A stretch of 64,000 nucleotides of DNA from Gracilaria gracilis (lineage: Eukaryota; Rhodophyta; Florideophyceae; Gracilariales; Gracilariaceae). Below are positions 20,555 through 31,070 of the stretch, in pieces. The translations under genes and the position numbers were made by a program. Below the pieces are notes generated by a model that made no database searches, was not told the origin of the DNA, and was given only the letters and a program-made list of their open reading frames with translations. The number at the start of each line of letters is the position of its first letter. Positions within the stretch are counted from its first letter, which is position 1. The DNA lies in assembly GCA_030374805.1 (NCBI GenBank), contig JARGSG010000202.1, forward strand, positions 1-64,000, read 5' to 3'.

Positions 20555-22397
20555 GAGTACAGAGTGGATACGAAATGTTTTGAGGCACTATGCGGTGTGG
20601 AACAGTATTTTGTCCAGAGTTTGGGGATGGACGGGGACGGGGAAGTTTGAAGTTTGCAACCTTCGTCGGAGCTGCGAGTTGCAACCTGATACGAAGCTGA
20701 AATGCACATCGGTTTGCAGATGGTTGACTTGGAAACCGGAAGAAAGCCGCTAACATGAGAAAGGGTATGTACTACACTACAGTCAGTTTCGAGATACATG
20801 TTGTGTCATGTGCTTTGCTGAAAGTAGCGTCAGTTCAATCGATAAAGGCCATCTAGGAGGTTCTCGGGAACGCGATTCTGGCTAGCAATGAGGTGTTGCA
20901 AACACTGCAGAAGACTGCAATCCAATTGCAAACTTGTACAAGATGGCAATTCACCTGGACGCTTGTACCTGTACAAGATTGCAATTTGATTGCAAACAGC
21001 AGTTGTTCTTCACAACTAAAAAAAAGCTCTTCTACAAAGTTCGTCTTCGAAAGCTTCTGTAAAAAGCGAGCGTGAATATATGAGCTACACCGAACGTATT
21101 CAGAGAGAAAGCGCAGAAAAGTGGTTGACAGAAATTGTGAGTTTATTCTAGGTTCGGCTGCTGAAGTTGAAAAACATGGTCGATAGTTGACAAAATTCTG
21201 AGCTCTACACAACAAGGACAGTCCTAAAGACTACGTGCGATTTCAACTGTGATTGAGATGCGACGATTACGAACTGAGTTGCAATCAATCGCAATCGAAT
21301 TGATTCCCTCTCTAGTTACTGATGCGTGGCTGCTGCTTACGATGGCGATCATCAGTCAAAAAGGTAGTACGTGTGTATGATACGCATGCACATAAATTGC
21401 ATGTGTACGGGTCATTCAAACGGCATCTTCTCCGTTATGAAACGGCGATGAAACGCTTCATGTCAGTTCCGTCATGACGAAATGGAGCGGGAGAACGCTC
21501 TCTAGCGTTGTACATCTTTCAAGAAGATCAGTTGGTACGGGGATACATTTGAGCTTCAAAACATGAGGACGATGTGAAACAAGATTCGAATCTCTAAACT
21601 GTTGACTTTTTCAATTTGCGTTGAGCAGAGTGGAGCGTGACTCATGGGGAGACGGTCTCGTCCCGGAGACGGCAGCTGGAAGTACAAGGGTAGAGAAAGC
21701 TGGTACTGTAACACGAAATGGGCTGAAGGGTTAGCGTCACGGGCGGAATTGTTGTCGCTCGCAGCGTCTCCAGCCGTGCTGAGTCAGCACTGGCAATTTG
21801 TACAGTACCAAGGGTAGAACGCTAACAGCGGTAGATAAGGGCTGTCCGTCCCACGGTTAACAATTATCACGTAGGACCTAGAGAGGGGCACTTGGGCGTT
21901 TCACAGAACAACATCATGGTCATTCACAGCAGAGAAAGTCGCTTTGCGCGCGGGCGGGGCTCGCAAAGCAGCTCTGCTGGCTCGGCGTGGTGGAGTGGCG
22001 GCGGGCGGCGTGGCATGGTTGTGGAGGATGTGCGCTTCTGGCGCAAGCCACCAATGGCGGCGGCGCTGTGCATCACGTGCAGCTGCTCCGCGCCACAGCC
22101 GTCAACGGCACTGTCCCCATGCGCCGCTCCGTTGCGCGTGGGCGCGCGCAGCAACGACGCACCAAACGCAAGCCGCCAAACGCAAACAGCGCCGCGCGAG
22201 CGGCAGAGCGCGCGCTCAGTTACAGCAAACTGCATCATAACGCAAACGTGCTTGAGCGCTGCGCCCACTGACCATCCGCCAGATGGCCCCATCCCGCATT
22301 CAGGACAGCTGCCCGAAATTCCGTCCGTAGCCGGGGCCGTTTGCAGCTCGCACCCCTCCCCCCCCCTCCGTCAACTACACCTTATCCTCCCGGCAGA
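20555..22397. other. Long intergenic region with a GC-rich patch
   Basis: No gene supported. Around 20910-21000 there are repeated ttgcaa/attgcaa and cttgtaca units in both directions. From 21930 to 22330 the DNA becomes rich in gcgc, opening several frames on both strands without domains. gtacaagggtag-like words at 21687 and 21805 recur at 25768. Confidence 0.4.
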
Positions 22398-22834
22398 ATA
22401 AGGCGTTCATTGAGCGCGTGGCCCGCACGAACGTGACCCGGTCACCGTCGTAGGGTAGTGAAGCACATGTCAGAATTGCCAACGTCAACCGTTGCACACG
22501 TGGTAGCGTGGCTGCGCTTGCCATGCCATTGCGCCACAGGTGCCCGATCTCCAAGAGCTGCTTGTACACGTACCCGAAGTTCTTTTTGTTGCTGCAAACG
22601 TCAGCAGGGCAGGCGAGCAGTGTGATATCATACGTGAGTTCTATGGGAGGTTCGACTTCTTGTTTCTCCCAGCGCTACCGTGTAGATCAAGCACCTGTGC
22701 TACGGTCGCATGCAAAGTGCCGCCACGCTACCACGTGTGCAACGCTTGGCGTTGCCAGTTGTGACGTTCACTTTGTTCTTCGACGGTGACCGCGTCACGT
22801 CCGCGCGGGCCACGCACTCAATGAACGCCTTATT
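22398..22834. repeat. Long inverted repeat (MITE/foldback type)
   Basis: The left arm starts aataaggcgttcattgag and the right arm ends ctcaatgaacgccttatt, an exact inverse. Arms extend inward about 165 bp each with scattered differences (cgtggcccgc, ggtcaccgtcg, gttgcacacgtggtagcgtg, cacaggtgc..gatct all recur inverted), around a spacer of about 100 bp. No coding capacity. It ends about 130 bp before the TBC-protein start codon. I saw no clear target duplication. Confidence 0.75.
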
Positions 22835-22964
22835 TGGTCGGGGCGAAAAAGTTTAGTCCTCGCCTGTCTGTATACAACAACCGTTTCCACCACCCATCAA
22901 CCGACTGCTCTTCCTCCTTGACGCGCCTCTCCCCCGTCTGCGCGGCCGCGTCCACCTCGGTCGT

Positions 22965-24173
22965 ATGCTGCCGCCGTCGCTTTCACAGCCGCTTGTTCTC
23001 ACGCGCGTCGCTGCTCCCATGCCGCTCGCGCTGCGGGTGCACATGCAGCAGCACCAGCAGCAGCCGTCCTCTTCGGCTTGTCGTTCGCCGCCGCCGCCAC
23101 CGCCGCCCCCGCCGCCCCCGTTGGAAGCTGATTTGCACACGCGCGAGTTTCATGTATTGCTCGATGCCGATGCCGCCGTCGATGAGACCAAGCTTCGTCG
23201 CGCTGCTTCGTCCGGTGTGCCGCCACACATGCGCCAGCGTGTGTGGAAGCTGCTGCTGGGCGTGTCGTCGTTTGATACTGCTGATGACCTTGCGCTGCAC
23301 CTCAACCGCACCCACTCATACAACGCATTCAGCGCTGCCATCGATCCCGATGATTACATCCCCAGTCGCATTCGCCGTGTGCTGAAGAGGTCCCGCACTG
23401 CGTATCAGCCGCTTGCCATTCATGACCGTCGAGTGCGCCACGGCTCTTCGAGTGGTGAAAGTTATGATGGCGAAGACGACGATGACGATTCTGTCGACGC
23501 TCACCGCCCACCTACCGGCCTATCCTCCTCGCGCAATTTGTCGCTCACCTCCTCCACTTATGCCAAGCCCGCGCAGCGAAAGCGACACCATGTTGTAGAT
23601 CGTCAAGTCCAGTCAAAGTTCATCCGCGTTATCACCACCTATCTTGAGACAGCCCCCCCTGACGTACAGTTTCACGACGACATGGTGTATCTCTGTGCGC
23701 CATTCATCGAAATCATGCCCACCGAGGCTGACGCTTTTCACGCCTTTACTGCTCTGATGAGAACATGTCAACACCTGTACACGGAACAGGGTCTCAAGGA
23801 AGCTGTTGCTGACTTCAATCTCATGTTCCGAGACATGCACCCCATCCTGTATGACAAGTTTGTCGTCGAAGAGGTTGATATGAATCGTTTCGTATGCCAA
23901 TGGTTACGCGGTCTGCTGGTTCATCAACTACCACGTCGATGCTTGCTTCGCCTGTGGGATTCCTATTTTGCTAATCTTGCAAGAGATACTCTTGCTTTAC
24001 ATCCATACGTTTGCCTCGTCTTCATCGAACTTCTGGATCAGGAACTGGAAGAGTGCGACGACTCTGAGCACATTCTAAGTGTTCTTGGAAAGTTACCGGC
24101 CACAGATATCGATCACGTAATTGCTCATGCTCATACTGCAAGAGAACGGCTTCGGGAAAAAGGCGTCGTGTGA
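22965..24173 (+). CDS. TBC-domain protein (Rab-GAP-like), catalytic motifs not evident
   Basis: 402 residues. A His/Gln/Ser-rich start and an 11-Pro run (about 42-52) precede a TBC fold opening at about residue 85 with GVPPHMRQRVWKLLLG. An acidic Ser-rich insert (about 150-200) splits the domain. Further TBC-like segments are QSKFIRVITTYLE, LMFRDMHPILYDKF, QWLRGLLVHQLPRRCLLRLW and VFIELLDQELE. TBC proteins speed GTP hydrolysis on Rabs using an Arg finger (IxxDxxR) and a Gln finger (YxQG). I find neither; the second position reads DVQFHDDM. It may bind a Rab without catalysis. A CT-rich leader precedes the ATG; ATG 23019 is an alternative start. Confidence 0.75.
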   Translation: MLPPSLSQPLVLTRVAAPMPLALRVHMQQHQQQPSSSACRSPPPPPPPPPPPLEADLHTREFHVLLDADAAVDETKLRRAASSGVPPHMRQRVWKLLLGVSSFDTADDLALHLNRTHSYNAFSAAIDPDDYIPSRIRRVLKRSRTAYQPLAIHDRRVRHGSSSGESYDGEDDDDDSVDAHRPPTGLSSSRNLSLTSSTYAKPAQRKRHHVVDRQVQSKFIRVITTYLETAPPDVQFHDDMVYLCAPFIEIMPTEADAFHAFTALMRTCQHLYTEQGLKEAVADFNLMFRDMHPILYDKFVVEEVDMNRFVCQWLRGLLVHQLPRRCLLRLWDSYFANLARDTLALHPYVCLVFIELLDQELEECDDSEHILSVLGKLPATDIDHVIAHAHTARERLREKGVV

Positions 24174-24767
24174 CAACCCACGGGGAGCTGCACTGTTGTT
24201 GTCACATCTTTCTCGATTACCCCTTGTATGAGTTTTTTTCTCTTGTAGTAGACCGCTACCTCCTCACAGACGCTATTCATCTGCGTCTCAATTACAAGCT
24301 CTTCAGCAACTTTCTCGTTGCAGAGCGCGTCTCACTGCAGCTGACGTTACTTCTCCGTTTTCCAACAGCACATCACTCAAGGCTATCGTTGCTGCGGCAT
24401 GTTACTTTTCCCTGAGTAACTTTTTTTCGGTTCAGGTGCCAAGTAACCTCAGGCGCCTCTCGTTTTCAGAGCTCAAGAAGGTCCGCAACTACTGAAAGCC
24501 GATAATTTGACAAACTCACCAAGGAGAAGCCAACAGAGCACACTCATAAACACAAAAGTATTTTGTGCGTCAGCAATCTTAAACATAAAAGTTATACATA
24601 GCTCAGAAAACAAAACGATGTGAACCCGCATCGAACGCTCACTCTTACTCATATATAACTCTACATATTATAACCACGCGGCATCTCTACCAACTTCTAC
24701 GATCAAAGTCTTCTCCGTTTTTTTTTTCAGGGCGATGGCGTAACGCTTGCAAGTAAAGCGCACCTCT

Positions 24768-25406
24768 TTAGTTCATTGTCAGACCCATAATGGCGTCAAC
24801 AACATCCTTGTTACTCTTCTTAAGGGCTTTGACGGCCTTGGCTCGTGACACGTCAGCTTGCGACATAACCAATTCGATATCCTTGGCCTCCAGATCGCTT
24901 TCGTCCAAATCTCCTTCATCCTCGTCCTCTTCCATGGCCGCTGCATCGGCGCCCGGTGCTGATGGATTCACCGGATTCATTTCCGGGAGCCTGAACTGCT
25001 CTGCTGCACGGTTTTGCGCCACGGCGGAAAGATCCTCAATCTTGGCTTCCCCGAATATGATGTAGGTGTCTGATTGGGGTGACTTGTATACTTCGGGCTT
25101 GGAGATGACGAACAAGTAGTTTTTATTCTTCTTGACAGTTACACGGGTTACGCCGGAGACGGACTTCAACCCAAGCTTCTGAAGCGCTTTGCGGCTCTTT
25201 TTCTCAGCGCGTGAGTGCTTGACTTCGCCCTCATCTTCACCACCCGCGTCAATGGTGGCGGCGTTCGCAATAGAGGATGGATCGAACTTGGCACCCTGAG
25301 CAGCAGCGGCATCTAACTCTACCGCTGCGTCGTCATCCTCCACATCCTCGGTTACAACCGTCTCGGAGGGCTTGTCCTCCATGATTACTTCCTTCACCTC
25401 CGTCAT
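24768..25406 (-). CDS. Nascent polypeptide-associated complex subunit alpha
   Basis: 212 residues, the usual length. An acidic N-terminus (1-60) precedes the NAC domain at about 63-130, starting with SRAEKKSRKALQKLGLK and GVTRVTVKKNKNYLFVISKPEVYKSP, then TYIIFGEAKIEDLS. A UBA domain closes the protein (about 172-210: DIELVMSQADVSRAKAVKAL, DVVDAIMGLTM). With NAC beta it binds at the ribosomal tunnel exit and shields nascent chains, guarding against mistargeting to the ER. Intact, no intron. The upstream region to 25630 is its leader and promoter. Confidence 0.95.
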   Translation of the reverse strand: MTEVKEVIMEDKPSETVVTEDVEDDDAAVELDAAAAQGAKFDPSSIANAATIDAGGEDEGEVKHSRAEKKSRKALQKLGLKSVSGVTRVTVKKNKNYLFVISKPEVYKSPQSDTYIIFGEAKIEDLSAVAQNRAAEQFRLPEMNPVNPSAPGADAAAMEEDEDEGDLDESDLEAKDIELVMSQADVSRAKAVKALKKSNKDVVDAIMGLTMN

Positions 25407-26263
25407 TTTCGATTAGTCAAAGTCAAGATAGGCTGAAAGACGCAGCAGCAATCGATACGATCGCAGGGAGCTGCGATACGCGCGAGAGTGTGGCTGTAGC
25501 AACCTTGGAGAAACGTTTACGAGACGGCGCGGAGACGGCGACGATCACCTGCAGGTAGCACGGGATCAAAAATGGAAACAGCAGGCCGTGATCGGCTCTG
25601 AGGCGGAACGTAAATGGATCATTAATCAAGACTTTTTTGGATCAGTGCAGAGTCTGCACTGCAGACCCGCTTTTTGAACGTCTACTAACTAGCTCTAGAG
25701 GCGCGTCTCTAGCTATCTGCATCCCTAAATACAGCCGCTCTATCTCTAGCTAGAACAGCGTACAAGGGTAGGAACGTCAACGTCGCTACACGTACCCTTG
25801 GTAGACAGTTTTTCAGAGCTTTGGGGTTCAGACTGCGCCGGCTACCGAGAAGTTTAACACATGATACGAAGATAGTTGCCAAGAACATTCAAAGCTTTAT
25901 CAGTTGCTCACGACCTTAACGATCGTTCTCATTGATACATCCCATTGGGGGCATCTTGGTGCGCCAGATTTCTTGATGTTCATCGAGTCCTGCCCCTGTG
26001 ACTCTCAGACGTAGAATCCCGCCGGACTGTGGAACTTGGTTTCTTGGCTTTTAACGCCCTGATATCCAGCAAATTCTCGAATATTTTCTTGTAACCCGAT
26101 ACTCGCTGGTGCTTGAATCGAAGAGCGACAGGAACTAACAAGAAGCAAGACTATCAAAGAACCCATTCGCTTTGCTTGCTCGTCTAAGGCTGTTGGTTGG
26201 CTTCAATCTGCGCCATCCCGACCCACACCATACGCGTTCTCTTTATAATAACCTTTGATTCAA
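25407..26263. other. Divergent promoter region of NAC alpha and MRG15
   Basis: No gene. Short repeats occur: tctagagg/ctctagct words at 25690-25755 and an inverted pair gtacaagggtag (25768) / ctacacgtacccttgg (25785-25801). Confidence 0.4.
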
Positions 26264-27129
26264 ATGGCCAAGCTACCGGACCACGACCGTCCGATTCCAT
26301 CTGATACGGACTTCGAGGTTAATACACTTGTGCTGGCATTTCACGGCAACTTGTTGTACGAAGCCACTATCTTGAGCATAGACCGCGAACCCGGTCAGGA
26401 ACGCGCTCACGCGTACTTGGTTCACTTTCACGGGTGGAAGAAGTCATGGGACGAAAAAGTACCCGCCAACCATGCGTTTCAACACAATGACGATAATTTG
26501 TTGATTGCGCATCGCTTGCTAGCTGGTGCAAATCGGATGCGTAACAGGCCGTACAAGCGACACAGCCTTCGGAAAACGAGCGGGAGAATAGGCAGCAAAC
26601 GGAGAAGAGTAACTCAAACGCGTCGTCTCCAAGCCAGCTTTTCCAAATTCCGCCGGGTTTGCAGAGACAGCTGGTTGATGACTGGGATGCAATTACAAGA
26701 GAAAACAGACTTGTACCTTTACCACGCCCACTCACAGTTCAAGCTCTCTTGCAGAAATGGGTTGCAGGGAGACGCCAGTCGTCCGATAAAGCCGCTCGAG
26801 AGGTTGCTGAAGGTCTGCAGATATATTTCGATGCTACACTTCCAATGATACTGCTTTATCATTTTGAGAGGCAGCAATACAGGAACCATGTTGAGAAGTC
26901 TGACAAACCGCCCAGTGCCATCTACGGACCTGAACATTTACTGCGTCTACTGTTCAAACTTCCTTTTATTCTAGAAGAAGGCCCTATCGAGCGAGAGAAA
27001 TTGGAGTCTATAGCGGAGAAGGTGAACGAACTGGCGAAGTACATGCAAAAACACGGCAAGGCGTTGTTTCAAAGCGAATACGACCCTGCTCCGGAATCGT
27101 ATATCAGAGAGAGTGGCGAATGTCAGTGA
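26264..27129 (+). CDS. MRG15/EAF3-like chromatin protein (frame change between domains)
   Basis: A chromo barrel domain lies in the first frame (ATG 26264; ADRNLLYEAT-like segment reading LLYEATILSI, VHFHGWKKSWDEKVP). An MRG domain lies in the second, to the stop at 27129: QRQLVDDWDAITREN, LPRPLTVQALLQKW, GLQIYFDATLPMILLY, YGPEHLLRLLFKLPF, and PESYIRESGE. Such proteins read H3K36 methylation in NuA4 and Rpd3S complexes. The shift lies between about 26530 and 26600; the second frame is open back to a TAA at 26539. A very short intron of 2 mod 3 length (for example gtaacaggccgtacaag, 17 nt) or a one-base error would join them. Later, the linker in the second frame is Ser/Asn/Glu-rich, as expected. 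Confidence 0.8.
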
Positions 27130-27278
27130 TACATGTGTGTATCTAAGGACCCAGTGAGCTTATCAAGCGACCAATTTGCGCTTGCCGTTTACTTTCGAAG
27201 ATAACACTTTTTGTATAGAATGCTCTCACAAGCACGAAATATGATTCGGTTGGGAACAGAAACATGAATCTGAATATG

Positions 27279-28286
27279 CTACGATGACTCTCGTAACGGT
27301 TTTCCAGAACGCAGCAAAGATAGAAAGTGGTTTGATTCTGACCACCGCTTCAGTTCTCGAGCGCGCAGAATTGGCAATGGATGTGTACTTGAGAGAGTCA
27401 TTGATTGACGCAAGAAGCTTCCGAGCCCGGTCTTTGATTCTTCGTCGAACTGATCAGCCTGAGCCAAAAACTCGTCAAGGTCCATCTCGTCTGAATACTT
27501 TGACACGCCTCCAGTGAGTTTCATGAGGGCAGACATTGCAACGTCCTTGTCCTGCATGACAAGCAGCATTGCCCTATCGCATGTTAATTCTGCCGCTCGT
27601 TGCCACGCCAGTAACTGTCTGTTCAATACCTCATAAACTATGCTTCCAAGAGTGTTTCCTAGTGTCGTCGACGAGAGTAGAAGCAGTAAGTTGGCCATAG
27701 TGACCCACACACCGTGCTCACTCTTCAGATGACCTAACTCATGAGCCAGAACTGCCTGTAACTCTTGAGGTGTAACAAGCTCAATAAGTGATGAATGAAC
27801 CACAATGAACGGTTTGTTTCCTTGTACGGCAAGTGTGTACGCATTTGGGACCGGGTTCTGACGAACGTATAGCTGTGGAACTGGCACATCTAGTACTTCA
27901 CACGCCTCTGTCAGCATGGCATGCATGGATGGATATTGCTTCGAGGTTACTCTGACACCAGTAGAAATGTTTTCGAAGAAGAGCATCTGTTCAGCCGTTT
28001 GCAACACTGAGCGAAGAATCCATTCAAGGCCAAAAAGAGACTTCAACACTCTTGTGGCTCTTACGTCTACAGGATGGCGGAATTGATCTGGGCGTAATGA
28101 TGGGAACCTTACTCGCGAGGAAATCGAATTGATGGATTCGCTTGCAGTTGAAGCTGAGCTCGATACGATGGTTGACCTTCGACAGAACCGCGTGCTCGGA
28201 CGAACGAAACTTGCTGGGGTTTGCGTCGAAACGAAGCCAGTTCTTGTTGGGGCGGCAAACGATACAAAAGGAGAGACGAAAGCCAT
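27279..28286 (-). CDS. Plastid-targeted M48 family metallopeptidase
   Basis: 335 residues. The first ~55 residues (MAFVSPFVSFAAPTRTG..., rich in Ser, Thr, Arg, no acids) are a red-algal-style plastid transit peptide. The zinc site HELGH is at about 182-186 in LAHELGHLKSEHG, and the third ligand Glu is in QRAAELTCDRAML, as in M48 peptidases. A hydrophobic stretch (about 198-222) after the active site suggests membrane association. Nearest known relatives by pattern are plastoglobule PGM48-type proteases of plants. Substrate unknown. No intron. The gene is convergent with MRG15, 150 bp apart. Confidence 0.88.
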   Translation of the reverse strand: MAFVSPFVSFAAPTRTGFVSTQTPASFVRPSTRFCRRSTIVSSSASTASESINSISSRVRFPSLRPDQFRHPVDVRATRVLKSLFGLEWILRSVLQTAEQMLFFENISTGVRVTSKQYPSMHAMLTEACEVLDVPVPQLYVRQNPVPNAYTLAVQGNKPFIVVHSSLIELVTPQELQAVLAHELGHLKSEHGVWVTMANLLLLLSSTTLGNTLGSIVYEVLNRQLLAWQRAAELTCDRAMLLVMQDKDVAMSALMKLTGGVSKYSDEMDLDEFLAQADQFDEESKTGLGSFLRQSMTLSSTHPLPILRARELKRWSESNHFLSLLRSGKPLRESS

Positions 28287-28955
28287 TATGTTAAGTAGTA
28301 ATCTGTACAGCGAAGATGCTATTGCGCCAAAGCGGAAAACACCTCGATGTTAAGCTGATCAGTATTAAAGAAGTTCAAACACTTTCAGGCTGAAGAGATG
28401 CAGAGTGGTAGTGAAGTAGTAGCGAGCAATGCTTAACACGCTTCGTTCACGGTATGAACCAGCTAACACGAAAGTGCGTGAAAGCGTGAGAATGCCGAAG
28501 TGTGGAAGTTGATGAATGATGGGCTCCATGTTTCTTCCTCGCACTTCAAAACGGGCAAAAACAAGAAAACAGATTAATTTATGATGGCTTCGGTTTGCAC
28601 GCCAAGCAGCACCATTCAGCGTGGTATGAACAAAGAGTTGCAGATGTTTAACCAATTGACGCCTAGCACGCGGATAATATCTGGTGAAGGGATAAATCTA
28701 AATCTCACTACGTGTATGGATAGTGAAAGTTCGGGATTCGGACGTCAGAAGAGCTCCTCGACTTCATCGGGTGCGAAGCAATCGAGCTTAATTCCATTGA
28801 TAAGAGTAGGCCCGGCGCTGTGATGAGCGCAAGAACAACTGCCTATCAGCAGTTACATCTGAGTCCATGCCCGAGTAGGGCAATCTCAAAAATATGGCCG
28901 AAGGATGGAAAACTACCCTTGTAAGCGTTTTAGCAAACAGTCTTTTGAACGACTG
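28287..28955. other. Intergenic, no gene supported
   Basis: Contains the M48 gene's upstream region and the 3' end of the reductase. Frames at 28365-28655 (minus) and 28581-28823 (plus) overlap antisense and have no domain. Confidence 0.4.
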
Positions 28956-29999
28956 CTACCCTTCAACAGGAAGCAGACAGACTCTTGACTTCTCCTCTTT
29001 CATAACATAGGCCAGCATCCTGACTGTGCCATATATGGTGTCAATACAAGGTGTATCCTCGCCGCATACTCGAGCCATCTCAACGACCGCACCCATAATA
29101 GTTTCGATCTCCATTTCACGCCCTGTTTCAACGTCTTGCAGCATCGACGTTTTATGCCTTCCGACCTTCGCTGCCCCGTTTACCCGTCGTTCAATTGGCA
29201 ACCTCATTTTTGACCCCAGCCTGTTTGCAACCTTTTCCACTTCCTTCATCATACTCACTACGACCTCTCGACCAGCTGGGACTGTGCACAAAACATCCAG
29301 AGTAGCATGAGTGAGTGCAGATAGCGGATTGACAGCTACTGTCCCCCAGAGTTTGAGCCACATCTCACCCCGCACATCTTCTAGCACGGGAGACTTGAAT
29401 CCGGCGTCAATCAACATACTGGAAACCCATTGAACTCTTTCTGTAGTCTGCCCATTTGGTTCTCCAACTGGGAAACGTATGCCTTCGACATGCTTAATAA
29501 CACCGGGAGACGCGACAACAGCAGCTGGATATACAACCGTCGCAATCAGCTTTTTGGCATCTATTGAGGTCTTCAGTACACCTCCAGGATCAGCGCTTTC
29601 CACAGTTCGGTCCTTGAACTCTTCGGGTCCCTTGTACTCTTGAAAGTACCACCACGGAATCCCATTCTGCGTTCCTAACAGCACAGTATTTGGGCCTACT
29701 ATATGATGAAGTGTCGGTAGCACAGCTTTGATCTGATGCATTTTCAATCCCAGAATCACAAGATCTTGTATTCCGGCTTCTTCCAGAGTTGCGATGAACG
29801 TAGAACCTCTTGCGGATTCAACGGTACTTCCATCTAGTTTTATCAACTTGAGAGCTCCTTCATTTCGCATGGCGGCGAGGTGTCCCCCTCTCGCAAAAAA
29901 GGCAACACTATGTCCGCGACGAGACAACTCCACCCCTAGCAGTCCTCCAATGGCTCCTGCTCCTACAACGCATATCTTAGCTGTCTCGGGGTACGGCAT
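28956..29999 (-). CDS. 2-dehydropantoate 2-reductase-like (ApbA/PanE family)
   Basis: 347 residues. The Rossmann start KICVVGAGAIGGLLG (GxGxxG at 13-18) binds NADPH; ARGGHLAAM follows the second strand. Middle landmarks are LKMHQIKAVLP, LLGTQNGIPWWYF and the catalytic-region Lys in EMWLKLWGTVAVNPLSALT. The C-terminal helical domain has VGRHKTSMLQDVETGREMEIE, the family's substrate-side motif. PanE reduces ketopantoate to pantoate for CoA synthesis, but this family has many paralogues of unknown substrate, so the exact reaction is not certain. There is no targeting peptide. Complete, without introns. Confidence 0.85.
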   Translation of the reverse strand: MPYPETAKICVVGAGAIGGLLGVELSRRGHSVAFFARGGHLAAMRNEGALKLIKLDGSTVESARGSTFIATLEEAGIQDLVILGLKMHQIKAVLPTLHHIVGPNTVLLGTQNGIPWWYFQEYKGPEEFKDRTVESADPGGVLKTSIDAKKLIATVVYPAAVVASPGVIKHVEGIRFPVGEPNGQTTERVQWVSSMLIDAGFKSPVLEDVRGEMWLKLWGTVAVNPLSALTHATLDVLCTVPAGREVVVSMMKEVEKVANRLGSKMRLPIERRVNGAAKVGRHKTSMLQDVETGREMEIETIMGAVVEMARVCGEDTPCIDTIYGTVRMLAYVMKEEKSRVCLLPVEG

Positions 30000-30511
30000 A
30001 TTGGTTGTGCAGTTCTAGTATAAAGGCAATTACCAATATCACTGTCCTTCTAGATTCAAATGCCAGGGGGACAAAGTCCGACAAGTTCCAGAATAGTTGC
30101 TACCGTTTTCTTCGTCGTACGATAATGAGCAATGAAACGGATAATCCTGTCCTCCACTGTACCTCCGATGAGCAGACTGGGTTTGTTTCCAAGAGATCGT
30201 GATTCTCTAGCCAGAGAGAGGACGTTCGCAGCCGAGATATTAATTGTGCTCTGCCTACACGATGTCTTCGGAGACTATTTTTGGAAACGTGTGAGATTAA
30301 ATTTGAAACCCAACGAGAGTCCTCCTTCGTTGCCATTCCAAAGACAGCCACCACAGTATTCTGCACATGGCGTCTCCGCCCCTGTGGCATCTTCAACACG
30401 CTAACTTTATAACCAGTAAAGTTTAACGTCAATCAGAGCTCGAGAAGGGCATCCCACCCTTGTTCACTGGGTGCTCGTGAATTGGTTTATATCATCCGCT
30501 TCACGTTTGCC

Positions 30512-30952
30512 ATGTCTTCTAAACCTCAAGCACCATTGACCGCACACCTTCGGAAGCGTTTGCTCCCACCATCTCAAGATCGTGAAAAACGAACACGCAA
30601 AAAGCCCAAAGCAAAATCACACCCTCTGTTTACCGATAACGAGCTTTACGAATGGGTGAAGATAACTCCAGAAGTAGTCCAAAATCTTCAGGTTTCTGAT
30701 CCCCCTCAAATACCACTCGATGGTATTGAGGATAACGAGCAAACGTATACAACTACTGAAGACGAAAAACGACTTTGTCATGTGCTACAAATAATTGCCT
30801 CCAAGTACGAGAGCGAGAATCGTTTCTTAGCTATGACTGCTAAAATGGCGATTCGGTTTGTAAACCTCGGCAAGAAAGATGAAATAAATCCCGGACTTTG
30901 GCTTCACATCAGAGAAATGGAAGAAGAGTTACAGGTTGAGAAAGGTCAATGA
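30512..30952 (+). CDS. Small basic-start protein, unknown
   Basis: 146 residues from the first ATG (30512). Residues 1-40 are basic with a nuclear-localisation-like run (REKRTRKKPKAK). The rest is mixed charge and probably helical (EDEKRLCHVLQIIASKYES, then LHIREMEEELQVEKGQ). No family recognised. It sits head-to-head with the reductase gene across about 510 bp. Confidence 0.55.
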   Translation: MSSKPQAPLTAHLRKRLLPPSQDREKRTRKKPKAKSHPLFTDNELYEWVKITPEVVQNLQVSDPPQIPLDGIEDNEQTYTTTEDEKRLCHVLQIIASKYESENRFLAMTAKMAIRFVNLGKKDEINPGLWLHIREMEEELQVEKGQ

Positions 30953-31070
30953 GTCGGTGTTGTTGTACTCTCGGAAACTATGACTACCAATTGCACTCAG
31001 CAGGTCTCCTTGAAATTGTCAAACAACCCCGAGAACGTGATATCTATAGATTATCCATCAAAGCGAGTGC

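Noticed and set aside
21892..22401. 170-residue plus-strand protein and its antisense partners
   Set aside because: Frames are open on both strands because of gcgc-rich sequence; composition is not protein-like.
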